A DNA stretch of 35,080 nucleotides, taken from assembly GCA_023248855.1 (NCBI GenBank), contig JAHFDS010000027.1, forward strand, positions 1 to 35,080, given 5' to 3'. Shown here one piece after another: positions 1-6,367 of the stretch. The stretch comes from Myxococcales bacterium (lineage in GTDB: Bacteria; Myxococcota_A; Polyangia; JAHFDS01). The translations under genes were made by a program, and so were the position numbers. The notes under the pieces are model-generated. The model worked only from the letters and a program-made list of their open reading frames with translations. It ran no database searches and was not told the DNA's origin. Positions within the stretch are counted from its first letter, which is position 1. Every line of letters begins with the position of its first letter.

Positions 1-244
1 CCCCATGCGCCTTCGGGGTCGGCTTCCCGGAGGCCTCGGGGCCGCCCGAGGGCCCGACGCCGTGCGCCCTGCGGGCCACCTGGGCGGCGTCGCTCACCAC
101 CTCGGCGCACAGCGTCTCGAGGTGCGATACCGCGCGCGCCGCGAGGTGCAACGACGACGACGCGATGCTGCCCGCCCGCTCGATGCTCGCGGCCACCACT
201 TCGCCGAACGACTGGACGGGTCCCTGGTTCCTGTTCTCAGGCAT
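1..244 (-). CDS. Hypothetical protein, N-terminal part (runs off the left edge)
   Basis: An open frame without stops begins at an ATG (bases 244-242) and continues past the left edge, so only about 81 residues are visible. The start overlaps the end of the upstream ribbon-helix-helix gene by 8 nt, which suggests translational coupling. The visible part begins MPENRNQGPVQSFGEVV and continues as an alanine-rich amphipathic helix (ASIERAGSIASSSLHLAARA), then turns Gly/Pro-rich. No domain is recognised. The helical Ala-rich stretch is loosely like phasins or small coiled-coil proteins, but that is only a resemblance. Existence of the gene is supported by the coupling and the open frame; function is unknown. 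Confidence 0.55.
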   Translation of the reverse strand, partial: MPENRNQGPVQSFGEVVAASIERAGSIASSSLHLAARAVSHLETLCAEVVSDAAQVARRAHGVGPSGGPEASGKPTPKAHG

Positions 245-662
245 CGATCTCCTCCTTCATGCACGCCGAACACACGACCACGCGTGGCCCGGGGACATCG
301 GTCACTCCGAACGCCGCCTCGCGGCCCTTGGGGAGCAACGCATTGCAGCGGTCGCACACCGCGTTGACGTTGAGCGCCACGACCTGCCAGCCGAGCACGC
401 GTGCTGACCGTTCGGGCGGCGGGGCGGGCTCCCGTTCGGGCTCCCGTTCGGGCGCCTCCCCGCGTGCCAGGCGCGCCAGCTCGGTCGCGTCCGCGACCAC
501 GCCCTCGACCAGTCCGAACGTGTTCGCGAGGACGTTCCGCACCAGGTTCGACACCGAAATGCCAAGGCTCCCCGCGCGCCGCTTGAGCTCCTCTTCCAGC
601 GCCTCGGGGATGCGCGCGTGGAGCACCTTGGCCTTGCGATCGTCGCCCTTGTCGTCCGCCAT
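237..662 (-). CDS. Ribbon-helix-helix DNA-binding protein with C-terminal zinc-finger-like CxxC pair
   Basis: 141 residues from the ATG at 662; an in-frame GTG at 671 would add three residues but lies inside the upstream repeat. Residues 12-50 fit a CopG/Arc-type ribbon-helix-helix: a strand (KVLHARIP), helix A (EALEEELKRRAGSLG) and helix B (VSNLVRNVLANTF). A charged Glu/Pro/Arg linker (about 66-87) follows, then a C-terminal segment with CDRC at 103-106 and CSAC at 131-134, spaced like a four-cysteine zinc ribbon. It is therefore likely a DNA-binding regulator with a metal-binding module. It diverges from the nuclease gene at 752 and overlaps the next gene by 8 nt. Repeats just upstream of its start are candidate operators, which would mean autoregulation. 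Family assignment is from motifs; target and role are inferred. Confidence 0.75.
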   Translation of the reverse strand: MADDKGDDRKAKVLHARIPEALEEELKRRAGSLGISVSNLVRNVLANTFGLVEGVVADATELARLARGEAPEREPEREPAPPPERSARVLGWQVVALNVNAVCDRCNALLPKGREAAFGVTDVPGPRVVVCSACMKEEIDA

Positions 663-668
663 CGCCAA

Positions 669-716
669 CACAATGTGACACGTCGTGACACGTTAGTCAA
701 GTCACAATGTGATACG
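669..716. promoter_or_regulatory. Repeated GTGAYACG elements in a divergent intergenic region (candidate operators)
   Basis: Between the ribbon-helix-helix gene and the nuclease gene, the 14-mer CACAATGTGAYACG occurs twice (669-682 and 703-716). Its core GTGAYACG occurs three times on the plus strand (675-682, 685-692, 709-716); the first two start 10 bp apart, about one helical turn. GTGAC at 685-689 and GTCAC at 701-705 form an inverted pair. Ribbon-helix-helix regulators usually bind short tandem or inverted sites next to their own gene, so binding by the adjacent gene product is a reasonable inference. The repeats are seen directly; the function is not. Confidence 0.55.
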
Positions 717-751
717 ATGGCAAGCGACGGAATGAACTAGCATCGACAGGA

Positions 752-1582
752 ATGAAGGTCTTCCCGACCGCGCTCGAGACCTACCGGAGCTGCCCCCGCA
801 AGTGGGGCTTCGATCAAGACAAAGACCTCAAGCGCCAGCACCGCAAGCCCTCGATCCCTGCGTTCGTGGGCTCGTGCGTGCACGAAGTGCTCGAGGTGTT
901 CTTCGACCCGGTACGTACGGCCATGCCGGATCGCACCTACGAACGGCTGGTGCAGCTGCTCCGCGACGCCTGGGGCGGGCGGCTCGCCTGGGGCGCACGC
1001 TCCGAGGCCCGCCGTGAGGAGCGGCGCGTGCTCTTTGCCGACCGCGCGACCGAGGCAGCCATCGGCGAGAAAGCCAAGCACATGCTGTTTCGGTTCGTGC
1101 GCACCGCCGACTTGACGGTGGTGCCGATGACGACCGAGCAGTTCCACGAGACGCCCATCGCGGGCGGTCGTCACGTGCTCGCGGGCAAGATCGACCGTGT
1201 CGACCGGCTCGCCGACGGCTCGCTGCGCCTGGTCGACTACAAGACCGGCCGCTCGAAGTCGGCCGAGCTCCTGCGGGCCGAGGATCTGCAGCTGCCCGCA
1301 TACGCGGTCATCCTCGGGCGCAAGTTCAAGGCACCGGTCGCGCGCTGCGCGATGCTCTATCTGGACGAGGACGTGGAGATCGGCTTCGTCCCTGACGAGG
1401 CCTGGCTGGCCGCGCGCGAGGCAGCGCTGGTGGCGCTCATCGATCGCCTCGAGGCCGACACGGTGCGCGCGCCGGCGCCTGGCCCCGCCTGCAGCTTCTG
1501 CGACTACCGCCCGATCTGCCGCGAAGGCTCCTCCTGGCTGGCGGCGAGGGTGCCTCCCGAGGGCGATCCCTTGCCGTTCTGA
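752..1582 (+). CDS. PD-(D/E)XK exonuclease of the RecB/AddB/Cas4-like family with probable Fe-S cluster
   Basis: 276 residues. The RecB-type nuclease motifs appear in order: His44 in SCVHEVLE, Asp148 in AGKIDRVD, the Asp162/Lys164 pair in LVDYKTG, and Gln180 in DLQLPAYA. One cysteine near the N-terminus (Cys14, in YRSCPRKW) and three near the C-terminus (Cys247, Cys250, Cys256) match the four-cysteine 4Fe-4S layout of AddB and Cas4 nuclease domains. There is no helicase portion, so this is a stand-alone nuclease domain (PDDEXK_1 type). No CRISPR array or cas gene is nearby, so a Cas4 role is not supported; DNA repair or end processing is more likely. It diverges from the ribbon-helix-helix gene and ends 9 bp from the convergent trmB. 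Confidence 0.85.
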   Translation: MKVFPTALETYRSCPRKWGFDQDKDLKRQHRKPSIPAFVGSCVHEVLEVFFDPVRTAMPDRTYERLVQLLRDAWGGRLAWGARSEARREERRVLFADRATEAAIGEKAKHMLFRFVRTADLTVVPMTTEQFHETPIAGGRHVLAGKIDRVDRLADGSLRLVDYKTGRSKSAELLRAEDLQLPAYAVILGRKFKAPVARCAMLYLDEDVEIGFVPDEAWLAAREAALVALIDRLEADTVRAPAPGPACSFCDYRPICREGSSWLAARVPPEGDPLPF

Positions 1583-1591
1583 TGCTCCCCG

Positions 1592-2251
1592 TCAATGGGT
1601 GGTGCCGCTCGTCGAACCGAGCGGCCCTTGGTCGCGGTCGCGCCGATACAACAGGCGCCACACGCGCCGGCCCTGACGCGTCGACTTCCGCTCGCGTCGC
1701 GACACCACCCCGAAAGGGTTCTCGGGAAAGAACCGCCAGGCCTCGCGCGCGTTCGTCAGCAGCGGCTCGCCCTCGCACAGAGCCATGGCGTCGAGCGCGA
1801 GATCGAACACGTCGCTCTGGAAAAAGAGCTCTCCCAGGGGACGCAGGCATTCGGCCATCGAGCGCACGAGAGCCCCGGTGAGCAGTCGGCGCTTGTGCTG
1901 CCACGACTTGAACCACGGATCGGGGAAGTTGACGACGAAGCGTGTCACCTCGCCGGCTCCGAAGAGCCGGTCAAGATCCGTGTTGGCATTCGCGTATCGG
2001 ACGTCGACCCGCGCGCCGAGCCCCAGCCGCGCCACGCGCTGGCGCACCTCCACCACGAGGTCCTCACGGATCTCGAGCCCCACATAGCGCCACGAGGGCT
2101 CGACCGCCGCGCGCTCGACGAGCCAGTGCGCCTCGGCGCAGCCAACCTCGACCTCGGTCGCGGGGCCCGGCAGGATGCGCTCGACTGGCCGCTCCTGGTA
2201 GCCCAGCTTGAGGGGATTGACGTGATGGCGGATGCGGAAGCGCTTGCCCAA
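1592..2251 (-). CDS. trmB: tRNA (guanine46-N7)-methyltransferase
   Basis: 219 residues. TrmB transfers a methyl group from S-adenosylmethionine to N7 of G46 in the tRNA variable loop. The SAM-binding loop is VEVGCAEAHWL (residues 34-44), and the family signature NFPDPWFKSWQHKRRLL (108-124) contains the catalytic Asp/Pro and basic residues. The most likely start is TTG at 2251 (LGKRFRIRHH); no in-frame ATG lies close upstream. The upstream acyl-CoA dehydrogenase ends 40 bp away on the same strand, so the two may be cotranscribed. The last 15 or so residues are polar and probably disordered. Length is normal for the family. Confidence 0.9.
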   Translation of the reverse strand: MGKRFRIRHHVNPLKLGYQERPVERILPGPATEVEVGCAEAHWLVERAAVEPSWRYVGLEIREDLVVEVRQRVARLGLGARVDVRYANANTDLDRLFGAGEVTRFVVNFPDPWFKSWQHKRRLLTGALVRSMAECLRPLGELFFQSDVFDLALDAMALCEGEPLLTNAREAWRFFPENPFGVVSRRERKSTRQGRRVWRLLYRRDRDQGPLGSTSGTTH

Positions 2252-2291
2252 GCGACGCCCATTACCACGAATGAGGCTCGAGTGGTTGCGC

Positions 2292-3509
2292 CTACCAGAC
2301 TGGCGGCTCGCGCAGCAGCCGCTTCGCGATCACGATCCGCTGGATCTGCCCGGTGCCCTCGAAGATGTCGAACACCTTGAGGTCGCGATACCACTTTTCG
2401 ACGAATCGGCTCTGCTCGAGCCCGGCCGCGCCCATCGCCAGCATCGAGTCCCGGCACACGGCCATGGCGACCCTCGCGGCGTAGGCCTTTGCCTCGCTCG
2501 CCTCTCGGGCGTTCGGCAGCCCCTCGTCCGCCATCCATGCCGCCTTCCAGCAGAGCAGCCGCGCGGCGTCGAGACGCGCCTTGCCGGCCGCGAGGGACTC
2601 CGCGAGCGAGCGAGTGCGCACACTCGGCGCGCCGCCCCGGAGCTCCGCGCGCAGGAAGGCCGTCGCCGTCTCCCATGCCGCGCGGGCGATGCCGACCGCG
2701 AAGATGCCGACCATCGGCCGCGACACATCGAAGGTCCTCATCGCGCCGAGGAAACCCTCCTTGCCTGCGTAGTGCTCCTCCCCGCCCAGCAGGTTTGCCG
2801 ACGGAACGCGGCACGCATCGAAGACCAGCTCCGCGGTCTCCGACGCCCGAAGGCCCATCTTGTCCTCGATCTTGCCGACCGAGAAGCCGGGCGTGCCCCG
2901 TTCGACCACGAACATGCGGTGCCCCGCGCGTCCCTGCGCCCGATCGACCGTCGCGAACACCACGACCCAGTCCGCCCTGGCTCCGTTGGTGATGAAGCAC
3001 TTGCGGCCATCCAGGACCCAGGCGTCCCGGTCTTTTCGGCAGGTGGTCGCGATGCCGGCCACGTCACTGCCGGCCCCCGGTTCCGTCAGCGCGTAGGCCC
3101 CCCAGTGCAGGCCCGGCTGCGCGAACACGCCGAAGAAGCGTCGGTTCTGTTCCTCGGTGCCGGCGAAGCGGACCGGTGGCCCCCCGAGGCCTGGACCGGG
3201 CAGGTTCATCATCACCGGGACATCGCCCCAGGCCATCTCCTCGCCGAGGACGATCGAGATCCGGTGCGTCTGCGTGCGCCCGCGAGCGTCGCGCAGCTCA
3301 CCGGCCCCTTCGCCCTGCCCACCCACCTCCTTGGGCACGACGCCGGCCGAAAGCCCCCCTCGAAGCGCGGCCATCCGGGCGAGGAACGCCTCGGGCACGC
3401 GGCCGGTGCGGTCTGCCTCGAGAGCCATCGGTCGCACGACGTCTCTTGCGAGGGCGTGGGCCGTCTCGCGCGCCTGACCCTGCTGGCGGGTGAGCTCAAA
3501 GTCGAACAC
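2292..3509 (-). CDS. Acyl-CoA dehydrogenase
   Basis: 405 residues; flavoprotein that introduces the alpha-beta double bond in acyl-CoA and passes electrons to ETF. It has the N-terminal helical domain, the FAD-contacting TEPGAGSD (142-149), KCFITNGARADW (170-181), and the C-terminal motif VFDIFEGTGQIQR, where Glu384 is in the position of the usual catalytic base. It starts at GTG 3509 (MFDFELTRQQ), matching typical acyl-CoA dehydrogenase starts. Substrate length cannot be told from the sequence. It precedes trmB on the same strand and is separated by 210 bp from the second family member, so the two may not share a transcript. Confidence 0.9.
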   Translation of the reverse strand: MFDFELTRQQGQARETAHALARDVVRPMALEADRTGRVPEAFLARMAALRGGLSAGVVPKEVGGQGEGAGELRDARGRTQTHRISIVLGEEMAWGDVPVMMNLPGPGLGGPPVRFAGTEEQNRRFFGVFAQPGLHWGAYALTEPGAGSDVAGIATTCRKDRDAWVLDGRKCFITNGARADWVVVFATVDRAQGRAGHRMFVVERGTPGFSVGKIEDKMGLRASETAELVFDACRVPSANLLGGEEHYAGKEGFLGAMRTFDVSRPMVGIFAVGIARAAWETATAFLRAELRGGAPSVRTRSLAESLAAGKARLDAARLLCWKAAWMADEGLPNAREASEAKAYAARVAMAVCRDSMLAMGAAGLEQSRFVEKWYRDLKVFDIFEGTGQIQRIVIAKRLLREPPVW

Positions 3510-3719
3510 TAGTGCCGCTCGTCAGAAGCTTGACCGGAGTAGAGTCGCGTAGAGAAATCGTCGAACGCCCTGCGTGCGGCACTCGCGAGCGCAGAGCGCG
3601 AGCAAACGAGACACCCCAATGCCGTCCCACTATTGGCGGGCAGCACTAGGGGAGCCTCGCGCGAAGCGCGTCAAGGCCAGCGAGTCCGCGTAGCACCACC
3701 TCGTTCAACATGATCGGCT

Positions 3720-4904
3720 CTAGAGCACCATCGCCTGGCTGGCAGGGGGCGGGAAAGCTGGCGCTTCGAGGCCCAGTGACGTCGCTCCCAAGCATTCGAG
3801 GCAATGCGCGCGGCTCGGTCCCACCAAGGCCAGCGCCTGCGTGTCCCGCAGCCACTTCTCGACCGGATGGTCGCGCAGGTAGCCTGCGCCCCCGAGGAGC
3901 TGCACCGCGCTGTCGGCCGCGGACCAGGCCACCTGGCTCGCGAGCGCAGCCGCTTGCCACGACTGCACCGCCGCGTCCGCCGCACCCACGTCGACCGCAA
4001 AGGCGGCCCGACGGACCTGCACCTGTGCGGCGTCAATCTCCATTTGCCGGTCCGCCAGGTCGAAGGCGATCGCCTGGAAATGCGCGACCGGGCGCCCAAA
4101 CGCGGTGCGATCTTGCGTATACGCCAACGCGTAGGTGTGGGCGGCCCGCGCCAGTCCGACCTGTCGGGCCGCGCCGAGCAGGGCCAGCCGTGCGAAGAGC
4201 CGCCTCACTCCACCGGCGAAGTCTCCCGCGGCCTCGAGGCGACCCGCCGCGGGAACCGCACACTCCTCCAGCACGAGCTCGGCGATGGGCAGCCCTTGCA
4301 AGCCGCCGAACGCGTGCGCCTCGCCCGTCCGGAGGCCGGCAGGACGCCCCTCGACGACGAACGCGCAGGCGGACTCCCATGCCGATGGGCCTGGCGTGCA
4401 AGCGAACACGATCGTGAGCGCAGCGTCCGCCGCGCCCAGTACGTAGCTCTTGACCCCCGTCAACAGGTAGCGCTGGCCGCCCGCTCGCTGCGCGATGGTC
4501 GAGAAGCCCTTGTCGACCACCTTCCAGCGCTCCGCGTACGCGAGGGTCGCTGGCGTGCCGGCCACCAGCATCGGCAGCCACCGGTTACGCTGCCCTTCGT
4601 CGCCGAGCTCGACGAGAGCGGCGATGGCGGTCTGCCCTCCATCCAGCACAAGAGAGGCCGCCGCGTCGCCCTGCGCGAGTGCCTCGAGGGCCACCACAGC
4701 CCCGCGCATGCCGAGACCCGCGCCCCCTTGCTTCTCTGGCACCTGGAGCCCGCCAAGCCCGAGCGCCTGCGCCGCCTCGGCGACCGCACGCGAGACACCT
4801 GCGGCCTCGATGCTCCGCAGGCTCGCTCGCAGCACCTCGGTCGCGAACCGCGAGGTCGCCCGCTCCAGCAGCTCCAGCGACTCTCCCAGCGCGAACGAGA
4901 TCAC
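3720..4904 (-). CDS. Divergent acyl-CoA dehydrogenase-family protein without the usual catalytic glutamate
   Basis: 394 residues from GTG 4904, two bases after the stop of tal; a TTG at 4928 would overlap tal and add eight residues unlike the family start. The domain order is that of acyl-CoA dehydrogenases: an N-terminal helical domain, a middle beta domain, and a C-terminal helical domain with DRTAFGRPVAHFQAIAFDLA and LLGGAGYLRDHPVEKWLRD. Where the first paralogue has IFEGTGQIQR, this protein has LVGPSRAH, so the standard Glu is absent. The EPGAGSD-type FAD motif is also not obvious (LAYAERWKVVDKG at that place). Some family members carry the base elsewhere, so activity is possible but cannot be assumed. 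It appears to be cotranscribed with tal. Confidence 0.8.
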   Translation of the reverse strand: MISFALGESLELLERATSRFATEVLRASLRSIEAAGVSRAVAEAAQALGLGGLQVPEKQGGAGLGMRGAVVALEALAQGDAAASLVLDGGQTAIAALVELGDEGQRNRWLPMLVAGTPATLAYAERWKVVDKGFSTIAQRAGGQRYLLTGVKSYVLGAADAALTIVFACTPGPSAWESACAFVVEGRPAGLRTGEAHAFGGLQGLPIAELVLEECAVPAAGRLEAAGDFAGGVRRLFARLALLGAARQVGLARAAHTYALAYTQDRTAFGRPVAHFQAIAFDLADRQMEIDAAQVQVRRAAFAVDVGAADAAVQSWQAAALASQVAWSAADSAVQLLGGAGYLRDHPVEKWLRDTQALALVGPSRAHCLECLGATSLGLEAPAFPPPASQAMVL

Positions 4905-4906
4905 GG

Positions 4907-5551
4907 CTACTGCGGAACCTTCTTCCAATCCTCGAGAAATCGCGCGAGACCGAGGTCCGTCAGCGGGTGCTTCGCGAGCTGCTGCAGCACCTTGAATGGC
5001 ACCGTCGCCACGTGGGCACCCATCATGGCCGCCTCGACCACGTGCCCAGGGTGGCGCACCGACGCGACGAGGACCTGTGTCTTGAGCTCGTAGTTGCGAT
5101 AGATGGTCAAGATCTGCTGGATGAGGGCCATCCCGTTTTCGCTGACGTCGTCGAGGCGCCCGACGAAGGGCGAGACGTACGTGGCGCCAGCCTTGGCGGC
5201 GAGCAGGGCCTGGGTTGGCGAGAAGCAGAGCGTGACGTTGGTCTTGATGCCCTCTTCCGCGCAGGTCTTGACTGCCTTGAGGCCCTCGGCAATCAAGGGC
5301 ACCTTGACGACGATGTTGTCCCTGAGCTTGGCGAGGTCGCGCGCCTCGCGCAGGATGCCCTCGCAGTCGGTCGACACCACCTCGGCCGAGACCGGCCCCT
5401 TGACGATCTCGCAGATCTCGAGGAGGACGTCCTTGAACTTGCGCTTCGACGTGGCAATCAGGGTCGGGTTGGTCGTGACGCCGTCGACCAAGCCCTGGGC
5501 GCTGGCCTCACGAATCTCGGCGATTTCGGCTGTGTCGATGAAGAACTTCAC
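4907..5551 (-). CDS. tal: Transaldolase (small TalC/FSA-like type)
   Basis: 214 residues from GTG 5551, preceded by AAGGAG with good spacing; the frame stays open to 5680 but that extension is unlike the family. It transfers a dihydroxyacetone unit between sugar phosphates in the non-oxidative pentose phosphate pathway; close relatives are fructose-6-phosphate aldolases. Visible motifs are [16 protein letters not shown] at the start, GVTTNPTLI (24-32), Lys83 in VVKVPL as the Schiff-base lysine, [20 protein letters not shown], and [11 protein letters not shown]. The length of about 215 residues is that of the decameric TalC/FSA class. Its stop is followed two bases later by the next gene's GTG. 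Transaldolase versus aldolase activity cannot be separated with certainty. Confidence 0.92.
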   Translation of the reverse strand: MKFFIDTAEIAEIREASAQGLVDGVTTNPTLIATSKRKFKDVLLEICEIVKGPVSAEVVSTDCEGILREARDLAKLRDNIVVKVPLIAEGLKAVKTCAEEGIKTNVTLCFSPTQALLAAKAGATYVSPFVGRLDDVSENGMALIQQILTIYRNYELKTQVLVASVRHPGHVVEAAMMGAHVATVPFKVLQQLAKHPLTDLGLARFLEDWKKVPQ

Positions 5552-5653
5552 GAGCGATCTCCTTGGTGCGGCCTCCAGGGACTCTGCCCGAAAGGTACGC
5601 CGTCGGCAACGCCCGAGAACTCCCCGCCGCAACTTCGGGCAGCAGCGGTAGCC

Positions 5654-5697
5654 AGAAAAAGACTGGGGCGGCGCCGCCACCCGGCACGCCGCCCCAG
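5654..5697 (-). terminator. Intrinsic (rho-independent) terminator
   Basis: An 11-bp perfect inverted repeat (CTGGGGCGGCG at 5663-5673 with CGCCGCCCCAG at 5687-5697, 13-nt loop) is followed on the minus strand by TCTTTTTCT (5662-5654). A GC-rich hairpin plus T-tract is the classical terminator form. It lies about 40 bp beyond the stop of the lysine-rich histone-like gene, so it most likely ends that transcript and insulates tal from it. Confidence 0.87.
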
Positions 5698-5708
5698 CTC
5701 GGCCGATC

Positions 5709-5725
5709 CCCGGGCTTCGCCCGGG
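5709..5725 (-). other. Short hairpin downstream of the histone-like gene
   Basis: CCCGGGC, then TTC, then GCCCGGG forms a 7-bp stem with a tight loop, read as GAA on the minus strand. It lies between the stop codon of the lysine-rich gene and the intrinsic terminator. Without its own T-tract it is more likely a 3' mRNA-stabilising hairpin than a second terminator. Confidence 0.45.
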
Positions 5726-5739
5726 TCAGCCACACATCC

Positions 5740-5994
5740 TTAGAACGAGAAGCTGGCCGATGGAGTCGGCATCGGCGGAGGCGTCGGGGCTGCCTCCGTC
5801 TTCGGTGCCTTCTTCGCAGCAGGCTTCTTGGCCGCCTTCGCCTTCTTGGCGGCAGGCTTCTTGGCCGCCTTCGCCTTCTTTGCGGGCTTGGCGGCCTTCT
5901 TGGCCGGCTTTGCCTTCTTGGCCGGCTTCTTCTTCGCCGCCTTCTTGGCGGGCTTCTTGGCCGCCTTCTTGGCGGCTTTCTTCTTCGCGGGCAT
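5740..5994 (-). CDS. Lysine/alanine-rich histone H1-like DNA-binding protein
   Basis: 84 residues, about 30 of them lysine. Residues 1 to about 63 are repeats of PAKK, AAKK and PAAKK like the C-terminal tail of eukaryotic histone H1 and of bacterial Hc1/AlgP-type proteins; the last 20 residues are Pro/Thr/Ser-rich, ending SASFSF. Such proteins are expected to coat or condense DNA through charge. No folded domain is present. It starts at ATG 5994, two bases after the stop of the related 28-residue peptide gene, so the two are probably cotranslated from the promoter at 6119-6148. Coding sense is supported by the clean start, the flanking promoter and the terminator. The target (chromosome or RNA) is inferred. 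Confidence 0.8.
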   Translation of the reverse strand: MPAKKKAAKKAAKKPAKKAAKKKPAKKAKPAKKAAKPAKKAKAAKKPAAKKAKAAKKPAAKKAPKTEAAPTPPPMPTPSASFSF

Positions 5995-5996
5995 GA

Positions 5997-6083
5997 CTAC
6001 TTGGACTTCTTCGTGGCCTTCTTCTTCGCGGGCGCCTTCTTGGCTGCGGGCTTCTTGGCGGTGCTCTTCTTCTTGGCGGGCAT
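5997..6083 (-). CDS. 28-residue lysine-rich peptide, paralogue of the next gene
   Basis: An ATG at 6083 preceded by a GGGAG ribosome binding site opens a 28-codon frame, MPAKKKSTAKKPAAKKAP and then AKKKATKKSK, ending in TAG at 5999-5997. Its first six residues are identical to those of the 84-residue lysine-rich protein that starts two bases later, in a different frame. It therefore looks like a tandem duplicate or a stand-alone micro-histone. An alternative is that one longer lysine-rich gene was split by a frameshift, but each part has its own MPAKKK start, which argues for two genes. It is the first gene of the transcript from the promoter at 6119-6148. Confidence 0.65.
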   Translation of the reverse strand: MPAKKKSTAKKPAAKKAPAKKKATKKSK

Positions 6084-6118
6084 AGTCGTCTCCCTTTCTG
6101 GGTGGCTGAACGAAAACT

Positions 6119-6148
6119 AGGCTATCGGAAGTGTTCCCCCTCTGTCAA
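6119..6148 (-). promoter_or_regulatory. Sigma-70-type promoter for the lysine-rich genes
   Basis: On the minus strand TTGACA (6148-6143) is a perfect -35 hexamer; 18 bp later TAGCCT (6124-6119) is a weak -10 (first two and last base match). Transcription would start near 6112, leaving a leader of about 30 nt that includes the GGGAG site. The flanking region to about 6195 is clearly more AT-rich than the rest of the window. Confidence 0.55.
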
Positions 6149-6367
6149 CACAATTTAGATCAATTGATAGAAAGTTATACGATCGTAAGTGAAGGTTAGC
6201 GCCATTGAGCGGTTTGGCACGATTTCGCGAGACCTGGCGCGTGGATGCGACGGCACGTGCCGTGGTAACCACCTGCGTGAGCGATGGCCGTACGACGGTC
6301 GCCTGGGGCTCTCAAGAACGTGCTAGACTCCCCGCTCCGCGACGGTCCACGCCTCTGAGGACACCTG

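Noticed and set aside
752-1582. Cas4 of a CRISPR-Cas system
   Set aside because: Nuclease and cysteine motifs fit the Cas4/AddB superfamily, but no repeat array or other cas gene is present, and the protein is longer than usual Cas4.
3657-3670. Hairpin CGCGC-GAA-GCGCG downstream of the second acyl-CoA dehydrogenase gene
   Set aside because: Short stem without a T-tract on either strand; not enough for a terminator call.
4907-5680. 257-residue form of transaldolase starting at 5680
   Set aside because: The first 43 residues are Arg/Pro/Ser-rich and unlike the family; GTG 5551 has a strong ribosome binding site and gives the normal length.
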